This document shows positions 37,259-46,262 of a DNA stretch of 64,000 bases, piece by piece. Source of the stretch: Paenibacillus hemerocallicola (GTDB lineage Bacteria > Bacillota > Bacilli > Paenibacillales > NBRC-103111); assembly GCF_006265175.1 (NCBI RefSeq), contig NZ_VDCQ01000022.1, forward strand, positions 60,560-124,559. The letters run 5' to 3'. Each line of letters begins with the position of its first letter. Position 1 is the stretch's first letter. The notes beneath the pieces are model-generated. The model made no database searches and was not told the DNA's origin. It saw nothing but the letters and a program-made list of their open reading frames with translations. A program made the position numbers and the translations under genes.

Positions 37259-38212
37259 TCAAAAGCTTTTCTTGCATACATGGAAACGCCGCGAAATCTC
37301 GAAGCCGAGCTTCTTGTACAAATGCCCTGCCGTCGTCGTCTCCCCGGTCCATAGAAACCAGGCGCCATGCAGCCCTTGAGCCCGCATATTGGCCAAACAA
37401 TCGTGCAGCAAAATTTTGCCGAGCCCTTTCCCCTGCTGGGACGGATCTACGCCGAACGGGCCGAAGCGCTCGAGAATGCCTTCATAGCCGCCGTGCATGC
37501 AGAAGCCTACGAGCTTGCCGTTCTCCCGCGCCACATGGATCGCGCCGAGCGACAGCCCGCGAAGCACGCCCTCGCGAATAGCGCGTCCCCAGTCCGGGTT
37601 GAACGCGTCGGTGGCGAAGCGGATCACTTCCACGAGGTCGCTGTCCTGCGCCAGACGGAACGTATAGCCTTCGCCTTCGCGCTCGCGCTTCAGCGCTCGG
37701 ATATCTTCGGGCACGGAGTAACCCACGAGCGAGTAATCCATGGCTACAGGCGAATACAGCCGGTTGAAGCCGAGCTTTTGCAGAAGCTCGTAGCCTTCCG
37801 GATAGCTGTCCGCGTCTACGCCGGGCACAAAATAGTTTGGCGCGTAGGAAGAGAAAAATACGTGCTTGCGGCCTTGCCCGGTCAAAAATTCGAACGCGTC
37901 CCGCATGAGGCGGGTCCCGATTCCGCCGCGGCGCTTATCCTTTGCCACGAAGAAAAACGTGATCCAGCCGTTATCCGGCTCCAGCTCGGTTTCGTGCATC
38001 GGCAGCAGTCTTCTCAGGCTGTATACCGCTCCGACCAGTCGTTCGCCCTCGAAGGCGAGCCGCAATCCCGCCGGATCGAAGTTGGCGTCCAGCAGCACCA
38101 TATTGCGGAACCGAAGCGGCGTGATCGGATCGTGGTGCAGGCTTTCGTTCCATAACGCCACGATAGCCGCTTCATCGCCCGGCTCGTAATGCCGGTAGTT
38201 GATTTGTGCCAT
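37259..38212 (-). CDS. Double-GNAT-domain acetyltransferase, copy 1
   Basis: The 317-residue protein has two GNAT halves. The first (1-150) has DKRRGGIGTRLMRDAF and the second (190-317) has DPSQQGKGLGKILLHDC, both R/Q-x-x-G-x-G/A acetyl-CoA loops. Length and two-domain plan recall mycothiol synthase MshD, but identity is not claimed. It lies 21 bp after namZ and 70 bp before a PIG-L gene, and the pair is repeated at 40999-41709 and 45114-46067. It probably acylates the amino group that the deacetylase partner exposes, or a muropeptide amine. Confidence 0.82.
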   Translation of the reverse strand: MAQINYRHYEPGDEAAIVALWNESLHHDPITPLRFRNMVLLDANFDPAGLRLAFEGERLVGAVYSLRRLLPMHETELEPDNGWITFFFVAKDKRRGGIGTRLMRDAFEFLTGQGRKHVFFSSYAPNYFVPGVDADSYPEGYELLQKLGFNRLYSPVAMDYSLVGYSVPEDIRALKREREGEGYTFRLAQDSDLVEVIRFATDAFNPDWGRAIREGVLRGLSLGAIHVARENGKLVGFCMHGGYEGILERFGPFGVDPSQQGKGLGKILLHDCLANMRAQGLHGAWFLWTGETTTAGHLYKKLGFEISRRFHVCKKSF

Positions 38213-38233
38213 GCCTGATCTCCCCTTTACGGC

Positions 38234-39415
38234 TTATTCGTACAGCAAGTAAGCCTCGCGCGTTTTGGCCCATTCGGCCGCTTCCCGGTCCCATTCGTCC
38301 GCGATTCGCTCGGCCGCTCCGGCTTCGTGCAGCGTCAGCCGCACCTTGTCGCTGCCGGTCAGCAAATCGATAAATCCTTTCGAGCCTTCCTTGAAAGGCG
38401 GAAGCCAGGCGAAATGCTCCTCGTGTTGCTCCTGAATTTGTCTCAGCAAATAGAGTCCGGTCCGCACGGCCCGATATTCCGCCGGATCGTTGACATACAA
38501 TTGTACGCCGCTGCACAATTCGCCCTTCTGCTTGGAGAACATCGGGGTGAAATACACCGGGTGGAACGTAACTCCCGGAAGTCCCCGCTTATTCATCGAA
38601 TCGGCTACGCGTCTGCCGTCGAGCCAAGGCGCTCCGATCATTTCGAACGGCCGTGTCGTCCCGCGTCCTTCCGAAAGATTCGTCCCCTCGAACAAGCAAG
38701 TACCGGCGTACACCCTTACTGTATCCATCGTCGGCATGTTGGGCGAAGGCATAATCCAAGGCAGCCCGGTCTCGGGATATTCCATCTCCCGGCGCCAACC
38801 GTCCAGCGGCACGACTTGGAGGCTGCACTTTAGTTCCGATTGGTCATTGACCAGCTTGGCGAATTCGCCGATCGTCAATCCCGTACGAAACGGAATCGGC
38901 CAACCCCCGACCATCGACTGATAGCCGTCGCGAAGAATGCCGCCTTCCACGTTCCGTCCACCGAGCGGATTCGGGCGATCGAGCACGATCAGCTCCTTGC
39001 CCGCCTTCGCGCATGCCTGCATCGTATAGATCAACGTAGTCAAATACGTATAAAACCGCACGCCCAAGTCCTGAAAGTCAAACACGATCGCATCGACCGT
39101 CTCCAGCATTTCCGGCGTCGGCGCCCGGTGCTTCCCGTACAGGCTGTATACGGGAATGCCGAGAGCGGGATCGGTCTCGTCCTCGAACAGCAGCCCCGCC
39201 TGCCGCTCGCCGCGGATGCCGTGCTCGCAGGCGAACAATGCCGTCAGCTTCCCGGCCGACTGTCCCGCGCACACATCAACGGTTGAGCGGAAATTTCGCG
39301 TAATTCCGGTAGGGTTCGTCAGTACGCCGATCCGTTTGCCGTCCAAGTAAGCCGAGGCCGATCGTTCCAGCCGGTCGGCGCCCGAAAGTACGGGCTGCAG
39401 CTTCGACAGTTCCAT
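38234..39415 (-). CDS. namZ: NamZ-type exo-beta-N-acetylmuramidase (DUF1343, GH171)
   Basis: The protein has 393 residues from the ATG at 39415 (GGAGG 8 nt upstream). DUF1343 blocks are clear: RIGVLTNPTGITR, LFACEHGIRG, VDAIVFDFQDLGVRFYTYL, VLDRPNPLGG and PSPNMPTMDTVRVYAGTCLFEGTNLSEGRGT (in part). Bacillus subtilis NamZ releases MurNAc from the non-reducing end of peptidoglycan fragments. Unlike that secreted enzyme this one has no signal peptide, so it should act on fragments already imported, in line with the ABC importer in the same locus. It has its own promoter and operator. Confidence 0.87.
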   Translation of the reverse strand: MELSKLQPVLSGADRLERSASAYLDGKRIGVLTNPTGITRNFRSTVDVCAGQSAGKLTALFACEHGIRGERQAGLLFEDETDPALGIPVYSLYGKHRAPTPEMLETVDAIVFDFQDLGVRFYTYLTTLIYTMQACAKAGKELIVLDRPNPLGGRNVEGGILRDGYQSMVGGWPIPFRTGLTIGEFAKLVNDQSELKCSLQVVPLDGWRREMEYPETGLPWIMPSPNMPTMDTVRVYAGTCLFEGTNLSEGRGTTRPFEMIGAPWLDGRRVADSMNKRGLPGVTFHPVYFTPMFSKQKGELCSGVQLYVNDPAEYRAVRTGLYLLRQIQEQHEEHFAWLPPFKEGSKGFIDLLTGSDKVRLTLHEAGAAERIADEWDREAAEWAKTREAYLLYE

Positions 39416-39502
39416 TACAAATTCCTCCACTCCGTTTCAATATTCGCTTTCTCGCTGCTCCTTATGAATCGAATCCAAAAATCGGTTTGTCGCTACAGCC
39501 CC

Positions 39503-39530
39503 ATTATAGCACTATGAAACAATATTTCAA
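39503..39530 (-). promoter_or_regulatory. namZ promoter with overlapping MurR/RpiR-type operator
   Basis: Minus-strand -35 TTGAAA (39530-39525), 16-nt spacer, -10 TATAAT (39508-39503). The palindrome TGAAATATTGTTTCA (39515-39529) covers the -35 and spacer, so a bound repressor would exclude polymerase. A further AT-rich palindrome lies at 39547-39561. Confidence 0.7.
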
Positions 39531-39561
39531 TTATAATTATATAATATAAAATAATATTTTA

Positions 39562-40108
39562 CATAAAGGCACAGCAAGGCTATGGCTGCAAGTGTTGGGG
39601 ACGCCTGTCAGCCTGGAATCGAATAGGAGCGGGCAATCTGATCAGCCTTCATGCTCCGGTTTACTCCGGTTCGATCCGGTTTGGCCCATCGAGTCCGCCG
39701 CATGTCTGCTTCCAACCGGTATTCGACTTTTATCCCCTTCAGTCCAAATAGATGGAAAACCTGCACCTAATATCCGTCTCGAAGGTCGTCTCCGACATTT
39801 AACGGGAAAACCTACAGCTATTTCCCCGCCATCAAGGCGAACGGGGCCCAGACGGGACAAATAACTGGACTTTTTGCAGCTAATGTACGTTAAGCATACT
39901 CCATGATCGAAAATAACTGCATATTTTCCATCTGCCGGCGGGAGGGACCGAGGACCGAGGACAGGGGTGACCGATGTGACCGGGGTGACCGGGGTGACCG
40001 GGGAAAACCCGGAACGCGGGAACATCACCGCGCCGCGTTCGACCGACCGCCGTCATGCAGCGCGACACCACTCGCCGGGAGCTGCCTGCGGTGCGGGAAG
40101 CACCGGCT
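39562..40108. other. Intergenic region between the rpiR-like gene and namZ, with a 4 x 9-bp repeat
   Basis: No gene is supported. At 39967-40002 there are four tandem 9-mers (GTGACCGAT, then GTGACCGGG three times). Around 39755-39930 the motif family GGAAAACCTGCA / AAAACCTACAGCTA / TTTTTGCAGCTAAT / CTGCATATTTTCC recurs at irregular spacing, like another short dispersed repeat. Confidence 0.5.
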
Positions 40109-40966
40109 CTATTTTTTCGTCTCGATCCGCTCCATATCCCGCAATACTTTGCGGCTGCGCTCCAAATATACTACCGATTCCGCATAATTGGCGCTGGCCA
40201 CGCTCAAATATAAAATATCGATCAAATTCAGCTGCGTAATCCGCGACGTCATCGCTCCGCTGCGTATTTCGTTCTCGGTCGACGCGATGTAGAGCGGAAT
40301 GCCCGCTACGCCGCCCAACGTCGTATTGCCGTATTTGGTAATGCAGATCGTGGCGGCTCCGGCTTCATTCGCATACATCAGGCTCTGGATAACCGGCTTC
40401 GTCTCGCCCGAATACGAGATGCCTACCGCAACGTCATCGGCTTGGATCGTAACGGCCGCGGTCAATTGCACGGTCGGATCGGTAAAGGTGAACGACGCTT
40501 TGTTAATGCGCAGAAACTTTTGCTGGGCGTCCTGCGCGATCAGGTTGGACGCTCCGGTCCCGAAGAAAAAAATGCGGCTCGCCTTGCTGAGCGCTTCGAC
40601 CGCCCGCTGCAAATGGCCGAGGTCCAATATTTTCATCGTGTCCCGGATCGACTGCATGTTGTTGTGCGACACATTTTGCACGATCGACCCGATCGGATCG
40701 TTCGGGCTGAATTCCCGGTATTCATACGTTTCCTGCATTTGCAGGTCTCCGACTACTTTCATTTTCAGATCCGGGTATCCCTTGAACCCGAGCGATTTGC
40801 ACAACCGGATAATCGCCGCCTGGCTGCCCCCGCTCCGTTCCGCCAAATCGGCGACCGACATGTGCGCCATTTCCTCCGGATGAGCCAAAATATATTCCGC
40901 GATAATACGCTCCGATGGCGTAATGTGCTGCACCATTTCCCTTATGCGAACCAACCCGCCGTTCAA
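40109..40966 (-). CDS. RpiR/MurR-type transcriptional regulator
   Basis: The protein has 285 residues from the TTG at 40966 (AAAGGTGG 7 nt upstream). It has an N-terminal RpiR HTH (MSVADLAERSGGSQAAIIRLCKSLGFKGY in part) and a C-terminal SIS sugar-phosphate domain (ASRIFFFGTGASNLIAQDAQQKFLR; VAVGISYSGETKPV). RpiR proteins near murQ (MurR) sense MurNAc-6-phosphate. It is last in the ABC operon, and the repeated TGAAA-N5-TTTCA sites at 39515 and 46339-46424 are its most likely targets. Confidence 0.86.
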   Translation of the reverse strand: MNGGLVRIREMVQHITPSERIIAEYILAHPEEMAHMSVADLAERSGGSQAAIIRLCKSLGFKGYPDLKMKVVGDLQMQETYEYREFSPNDPIGSIVQNVSHNNMQSIRDTMKILDLGHLQRAVEALSKASRIFFFGTGASNLIAQDAQQKFLRINKASFTFTDPTVQLTAAVTIQADDVAVGISYSGETKPVIQSLMYANEAGAATICITKYGNTTLGGVAGIPLYIASTENEIRSGAMTSRITQLNLIDILYLSVASANYAESVVYLERSRKVLRDMERIETKK

Positions 40967-40998
40967 TTCGATTCCACCTTTGCCGTTTGCCGGCCGTC

Positions 40999-41709
40999 TT
41001 ATTCCAACCACTGCAGCCGTTTGTTCAGGCCGCCCTTCGGCACCATAAATCCTTGCGCGTGCTTGAAGCGAACCGGAGCTCCCCGGACGACCGTCAACGC
41101 TTTGTAATAGTCGATATACGGGAAGCCGTACGTTTCCCCGCGAGCGAACGCGTATTGGCCGAGCGCCCTGACCCAGGCGTCGAACGCTTCCTCCGGGATG
41201 TCTATGAATACTTCCGGCACGAACTCGTGCATATCCTCCCAGTTTTCCGAGAAGTACACCTTGCGCGCGTAATGGGCAGGAAGCTCCCGTTCGATCGTTT
41301 TCAGAGCGCCGTAAAAGTGCGCGTCCTCGACGATTTTGTGCGTGTTCGCATGGTCCTTGTGAATGCTGTTTTTCCAGTGCGTGATGATGATATCCGGCTT
41401 TAGCTCCCGGATGACGTCCGCCACTTCGTATTTGATCTCGTCATGAACCGGAATTTCGGCGTCCTTGTAGGACAAATAGCGGACGTCGGCTCCGAGTATT
41501 TCCGCCGCTTTATACGATTCCTCGATTTTTTGCTTGGCGTATTCGTCGGGATTCAGACGCGGATGGCCTTTCTCCCCCGGGCTCAAATGCAGGAAAGTGG
41601 CCTTATGGCCTTCCTGCGTATATTTCGCGATCGTCGCGCCGGCCGTCAGCTCCTGGTCTCCCGCATGGGCGCTAATGGCCAATATGTGCTTTTTCGGTTG
41701 ATCGGACAT
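40999..41709 (-). CDS. PIG-L/LmbE-family deacetylase-like protein, copy 2
   Basis: The 236-residue protein (AAGGAG upstream) is a close paralogue of the protein at 36478-37188, nearly identical through most of its length. It has the same altered motif SAHAGDQEL, where the catalytic-base Asp of AHPDDE is Gly, and HKDHANTH. It sits between the permeases and the RpiR gene, so its expression is tied to amino-sugar import. Retention of the same substitution in both copies argues against random decay. Confidence 0.82.
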   Translation of the reverse strand: MSDQPKKHILAISAHAGDQELTAGATIAKYTQEGHKATFLHLSPGEKGHPRLNPDEYAKQKIEESYKAAEILGADVRYLSYKDAEIPVHDEIKYEVADVIRELKPDIIITHWKNSIHKDHANTHKIVEDAHFYGALKTIERELPAHYARKVYFSENWEDMHEFVPEVFIDIPEEAFDAWVRALGQYAFARGETYGFPYIDYYKALTVVRGAPVRFKHAQGFMVPKGGLNKRLQWLE

Positions 41710-41758
41710 GTCTCATTTCTCCTTTTTATTGTATCCGTTTTGGGGCGGAATTCAAACG

Positions 41759-42634
41759 CTACTCCTTCAAGCCCGAATTCATCATGCCGCGCACGTAATA
41801 TTTTTGCAGGAATATGAAGACGAGCAAAATCGGCACCGTGCTGATGACGAGCGCCGCGTTGACGAGCGGCTGGGTCATATTGGAGTCGAGGTGAGACTTC
41901 AGCTGCTGGATGCCGACCGGCAGCGTCGCCAAATCTTTATTGACGGTATACATGAGCAGCGCCCATATGAACTCGTTCCAGCTGCCGATAAACTCGAAGA
42001 TGGCCAGCGTCGCGAGAGCCGGTACCGTCATCGGCAGGATGAGCTGGAAAAAAATGCGCAGCTCCGACGCCCCGTCGATCCGCGCGGCTTCGATATAAGC
42101 GTCGTTGATCGTCATAATGAACTGGCGCATCAGAAAGATGCCGAACGCGCTGACCGTAAACGGCAAAATGAGCGCAAGCGTATATTTCGCCATGCCGCCG
42201 TCCCCGCCCTCGCCCATCCAATCGTTGCCCCCTACGAACGGGAAATGCACCATGATGTAGAAGTTCGGGATGAGAAACAAAAACGCCGGGAACATCATCG
42301 TCGCCAGAATGAAGCGAAAAATCGTCTTTTGTCCGCGAAAGCGCAGCTTCGTCAACGCGTAGCCGGCCAGCGAGCTCGTCAGCAGCACGATCGCCGTCGT
42401 CACGACGGACTTGATCAGACTGTTTTTGAACAACAGCCCGAGCTTGAGCTGCTCGAACGCCGTCTCATAATTGCCGATCTCGAACGTCTCCGGCAGCAGC
42501 GAATAATCGAGCCGGTTGTAATCCGCCGGACCTTTGAAGGAGGAGAAAATCATCTCGAGAAACGGGAACACCATCATGATGCTTCCGATAATAATGACCG
42601 TGTACGAAAACCATGGAAATTTTTTCGGTTTCAT
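41759..42634 (-). CDS. ABC sugar permease, MalG/UgpE type
   Basis: The 291-residue protein starts at an ATG that shares its A with the stop of the partner permease (TGATG). It has about six membrane segments and an EAA loop EAARIDGASELRIFFQLILP. It belongs to the CUT1 carbohydrate importers, a different branch from the LplB/YtcP cassettes elsewhere in the window. No ATPase is encoded here; a shared MsmX-like ATPase is likely. Confidence 0.9.
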   Translation of the reverse strand: MKPKKFPWFSYTVIIIGSIMMVFPFLEMIFSSFKGPADYNRLDYSLLPETFEIGNYETAFEQLKLGLLFKNSLIKSVVTTAIVLLTSSLAGYALTKLRFRGQKTIFRFILATMMFPAFLFLIPNFYIMVHFPFVGGNDWMGEGGDGGMAKYTLALILPFTVSAFGIFLMRQFIMTINDAYIEAARIDGASELRIFFQLILPMTVPALATLAIFEFIGSWNEFIWALLMYTVNKDLATLPVGIQQLKSHLDSNMTQPLVNAALVISTVPILLVFIFLQKYYVRGMMNSGLKE

Positions 42635-43536
42635 CAGTAACTTTCCACTCCCCCCCGGCGAAATACGGTCAGCTGAATAATAGTGACGATAAAGACGCAG
42701 ATGAACAGCACGAACGCCATCGCGCTGGCCGTCCCCCAGTTGCCGTAGGAGAACGCCTGATTGTACATTTCCAGACCGCCTACGTTCGTCGAATTGCCGG
42801 GACCGCCGTTCTTCGTCATGACGAGCGACAGCGTGAACGATTGCAGTCCTCCGATAAAGGAAGTAATAAGTACGAATAAAATGGAAGGCTTCAGCAGCGG
42901 CAGCGTAATTTTCGTGAAAATGGCCGTCAGGCCTGCGCCTTCCAGCGTAGCCGCTTCGTAGAAATCGTCGGAGATCGCTTTGAGCCCGGCCGTCAGGATA
43001 AGCACCGAGCTGCCGATACCGAGCCAGCCGCCAACGACGATAATCGAGGCGAGCGCGGTGTTCGGATCGTCGAGAAATTTGATCGACGACACGCCGAGCT
43101 TGTTCAGGACGGCGTTGATGAGGCCGTTCGTCGGATTGTACAAGTACAGCCACACATTGCCGATAGCCACAACCGTCGTCACCGTAGGCAGAAAGTACAG
43201 CGTCCGCCAGAACCCTTCATACCGAAGACGGGTAATCATGTACGCTACCATGAGCGCGATGAAAAACGACAAGCCGACCGTGCCGAACGCGAATACGAAC
43301 GTATTCTTGATGATCGGATTGACGAAGGTCGAGCCGTCGGCGAACAGCGCTTTATAGTTTTTCAGCCCGACCCAGTCGATCAGCGTAAGGTCGAAGCCGC
43401 CCCATTCCGTAAAGCTTAAAAACAGCGAGAAAAACAGCGGAATGAGGAAAAAGATCGCATAAAACACGACGACCGGCGATAAAAACAACCAGCCCAAAGC
43501 TCCTTGGCCGCGGTTCAGTTTGTTATTTCCGCTCAT
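42634..43536 (-). CDS. ABC sugar permease, MalF/UgpA type
   Basis: The 300-residue membrane protein has the EAA loop YEAATLEGAGLTAIFTKITLP and a typical CUT1 N-terminus (GWLFLSPVVVFYAIFFLIPL). It forms the channel with the next gene. It is separated from the binding-protein gene by 107 bp with a terminator-like hairpin. Confidence 0.91.
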   Translation of the reverse strand: MSGNNKLNRGQGALGWLFLSPVVVFYAIFFLIPLFFSLFLSFTEWGGFDLTLIDWVGLKNYKALFADGSTFVNPIIKNTFVFAFGTVGLSFFIALMVAYMITRLRYEGFWRTLYFLPTVTTVVAIGNVWLYLYNPTNGLINAVLNKLGVSSIKFLDDPNTALASIIVVGGWLGIGSSVLILTAGLKAISDDFYEAATLEGAGLTAIFTKITLPLLKPSILFVLITSFIGGLQSFTLSLVMTKNGGPGNSTNVGGLEMYNQAFSYGNWGTASAMAFVLFICVFIVTIIQLTVFRRGGVESY

Positions 43537-43583
43537 GCATTGCCACTACTCCCTTCCCCGAAAAGTAAAGCATGTCGTGCGGT

Positions 43584-43613
43584 AAAAAAGGTCGGGCCGG
43601 AATACCCGGCCCG
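43584..43613 (-). terminator. Terminator-like hairpin between binding-protein and permease genes
   Basis: CGGGCCGG (43593-43600) pairs perfectly with CCGGCCCG (43606-43613) and runs into T6 on the minus strand (43589-43584). It probably stops part of the transcripts, so that the binding protein is made in excess over the permeases. Confidence 0.8.
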
Positions 43614-43643
43614 CGCTTCCCCGCCATGGCTCGGCGGATTCTC

Positions 43644-44969
43644 TTATTCGGCCGCCAGCTTCGCTTGGATATCTTTTTGCGCCGCTTGCACCGCCGCGTC
43701 CGTCGTCGCTTGGCCGGTCCATGTCGCTTCGATCTGCTTGAACAGGATATCCTGGATTTCCGTTCCGGCAGCCGGGTTCGGTTCCGGAATCGCATAGTTG
43801 AGCGCATCCACGAACGTTTTCAGCACGGCGTCGTCAGCCAGCTTGTCTTTGATCGGCTTCGCGTCGAGGTCGGACTTGCGGGTCGACAGCGAGTTGAACG
43901 CGTCGAGCAGGAAGCTGCCCTCCGGCGTAAGACCGTCTTTGACCGACACGGTGTTGAACCATTTCAGAAACTCCCAAGCTTCCTTCTGATGCTTCGATTT
44001 GTTGTTTACGCCCCACATCCACGTATAGGCGACCGAGCCTTTCTTCGAGCCGTCCGGGGAAGGCAGCGGAGCGGCGCCGATGTTTTTGTACGCGTCCTTC
44101 ATCGTGCCCTGCAGGGAACCCGCATACCATCCGGCTTGGATCGTCATGGCCGTCTGCTCGGCCGGGAACGTTTTGCTTACGCTGAACGAGACGTCGGCGA
44201 TGCCGTCCTTATAAAACTTCGCGGCGTAATCCATCGTCTTCTTGCCCGCGTCGGAATCGAGCTGCGCTTTTTTCAGGTCGTCGCTGATCAGTTGGCCGCC
44301 TGCGGTCGCCATGAGCGACATGAAGGGCTGGTCGACAATCGAAGCGTAGCCGCGGGCGAAGCCGAAGCCTTGCTGCGTAATTTTGCCGGAGGCGTCTTTT
44401 TTCGTAATCGCCTTGGCCATGTTGTACATTTCGTCCCACGTTTTCGGCGGGTTGTCGAAGCCGGCATCCTTCAGCATTTTCTTATTGTAGAATAAGGCGT
44501 AGGCGTTTACTTCGGTCGGGAAGCCGTACACTTTGCCTGCGATCGAGGCGCCCTTGATGGAAGCGTCCGGATAGTTTTTCTTGATATCGTCCGTGACGTC
44601 GGCCGGCGGCTCGGCGAGCACCTTATTCTTCGTCAGCTGTCCGCCCCAGAGCGAATACACGTGCATAATGTCGGCGACTTGGCCCGCCGTCTGCTTGGCC
44701 TGGATCGTCTTCAGCAGCTCGCCGAAATCGACCGGCTCCAGCTTTACTTGAATGTCCGGATGATCTTTGTTCCACATGTCGACGTACGGCTTGAGCTTCT
44801 CGTCTTGAGCTCCGGCATAGTGCGATAACAGCGTAAGGGTTACCGGACTTTTCGAGCCGCTTCCGTTTCCTTCCGAGCCTTCCTTGCTCGAGCCGCAGGC
44901 GGCCAAGCTTACGGCCAGCGCCGATGTAACGGTAAGGCTGATTGCGCGTGTGGCGAATTTCTTCTTCAT
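43644..44969 (-). CDS. Family-1 solute-binding lipoprotein, candidate MurNAc/amino-sugar binder
   Basis: The protein has 441 residues from the ATG at 44969 (GGGAGG upstream). The lipobox SLAAC makes Cys25 the lipidated residue, followed by a Gly/Ser linker. Typical CUT1 binder blocks are FPTEVNAYALFYNKKMLKDAGFDNPPKTW (in part) and AYTWMWGVNNKSKHQKEAWEFLKWF. It is encoded between GNAT copy 2 and the permeases in the murQ locus. The ligand is inferred from context to be MurNAc, a MurNAc-disaccharide or another amino sugar. Confidence 0.85.
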   Translation of the reverse strand: MKKKFATRAISLTVTSALAVSLAACGSSKEGSEGNGSGSKSPVTLTLLSHYAGAQDEKLKPYVDMWNKDHPDIQVKLEPVDFGELLKTIQAKQTAGQVADIMHVYSLWGGQLTKNKVLAEPPADVTDDIKKNYPDASIKGASIAGKVYGFPTEVNAYALFYNKKMLKDAGFDNPPKTWDEMYNMAKAITKKDASGKITQQGFGFARGYASIVDQPFMSLMATAGGQLISDDLKKAQLDSDAGKKTMDYAAKFYKDGIADVSFSVSKTFPAEQTAMTIQAGWYAGSLQGTMKDAYKNIGAAPLPSPDGSKKGSVAYTWMWGVNNKSKHQKEAWEFLKWFNTVSVKDGLTPEGSFLLDAFNSLSTRKSDLDAKPIKDKLADDAVLKTFVDALNYAIPEPNPAAGTEIQDILFKQIEATWTGQATTDAAVQAAQKDIQAKLAAE

Positions 44970-45113
44970 GAAATAGACCTCCCTGAAAATGTTGGTATAT
45001 AAAGGATTCGGTCCGTTCGGCTGCGCCGAAGCAAGAAGGCGCAGCCTGCTTTCCGAACCAAGGAAAACCGCATGAACCCGATTTCCGGCGATATTCCGCC
45101 GCATCCGAAACGT

Positions 45114-46067
45114 TTACAAGCTTTTCCGGCAAACGTGAAAGCGGCGCGTAATATGGAAGCCGAGCTTTTTGTACAAATGTCCTGCCGTCGACGTTTCCCC
45201 GGTCCACAGAAACCAGACGCCGTGCAGCCCTTGCGCCCGCATATTCGCCATGCAGTCGTGCATGACGATTTTGCCGAGTCCTTTCCCCTGCTGGGACGGA
45301 TCGATGCCGATCGGACCGAACCGCTCGAGGATGCCCTCATACCCGCCATGCATGCAGAAGCCGACTAGCTTCCCCCGCTCCCGGACGATATGGATCGCGG
45401 AGAGCGGCAGCCCGCGAAGCAAGCCTTCCCGGATCGCCCGGCCCCAATCGGGGTTGAAGCTATCGGCGGCGAAGCGGATCACTTCGACAAGATCGCGATC
45501 CCGGGCAAGAGCGAACGTATACCCTTCCGACTCCCTTTGCCGCTTCAAAGCCTTGATCTCCTCGGGTACCGAATACCCTACGAGCGAGTAATCCATCGCT
45601 ACCGGGGAATACAGCTTGGAGAAGCCCTGCTTTTGCAACAAAGAGTAGCCTTCGGGGTAGCTGCTCTCGTCGATGCCGGGAACGAAATAGTTCGGCGCGT
45701 AGGACGAGAAAAAGATGTGCTTGCGACCAAGCTCCGCAAGAAATCCGAAAGCGTCCCGCATAAGCCGGGTGCCTATCCCTTGGCGGCGATAATCCGGAGC
45801 GACGAAGAAAAACGTGATCCAGCCGTTATCCGGCTCCAGCTCCGTACCGTGCATCGGCAGCTGCCTTCTTACCGCGTAAACCGCTCCGACCAGCCGTCCG
45901 TCCGCGAAGGCGAGACGACATCCTTTGGGATCGAAGTTGGCGTCGAGCAGCACCATATGACGGAATCGCACAGGCGTGATCGGGTCGCGATGCAAGCATT
46001 CGTTCCACATCTCCACGATCGCCGCCTCGTCTCCGGGCTCGTAGCAGCGGTATTCCAAACTATCCAT
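45114..46067 (-). CDS. Double-GNAT-domain acetyltransferase, copy 2
   Basis: The protein has 317 residues from the ATG at 46067 (AGGAAGGA upstream). It is aligned end to end with copy 1 at 37259-38212; stretches such as EPDNGWITFFFVA, SSYAPNYFVPG and SPVAMDYSLVGYSVPE are shared, with scattered substitutions. Both acetyl-CoA loops (RRQGIGTRLMRDAF; QQGKGLGKIVMHDC) are intact. It is first in the ABC importer operon. The duplication with its PIG-L partner suggests dosage or two related substrates. Confidence 0.82.
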   Translation of the reverse strand: MDSLEYRCYEPGDEAAIVEMWNECLHRDPITPVRFRHMVLLDANFDPKGCRLAFADGRLVGAVYAVRRQLPMHGTELEPDNGWITFFFVAPDYRRQGIGTRLMRDAFGFLAELGRKHIFFSSYAPNYFVPGIDESSYPEGYSLLQKQGFSKLYSPVAMDYSLVGYSVPEEIKALKRQRESEGYTFALARDRDLVEVIRFAADSFNPDWGRAIREGLLRGLPLSAIHIVRERGKLVGFCMHGGYEGILERFGPIGIDPSQQGKGLGKIVMHDCMANMRAQGLHGVWFLWTGETSTAGHLYKKLGFHITRRFHVCRKSL

Positions 46068-46262
46068 GTTCGGGGTTCCTTCCTCTCTTCTCATTCGAAC
46101 GGGTCCGTCTAGACGGGGACAGCCGCTTTGACCGTTCACGGCTTTGCAGCTTTATCGCTTTGGTTGCTTAAAGCTCCGGCCAAAGATGTTGCTTATGCCG
46201 TTTGGCTTGCGTCGAAATATCGACGTGTCTTTTTTTTCGTTTCACCGTTATAAATCTAAATT

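Noticed and set aside
41708..44495. Plus-strand frames of 310 and 307 codons
   Set aside because: Antisense to the ABC permease and binding-protein genes; His/Arg-rich with no recognisable domain.
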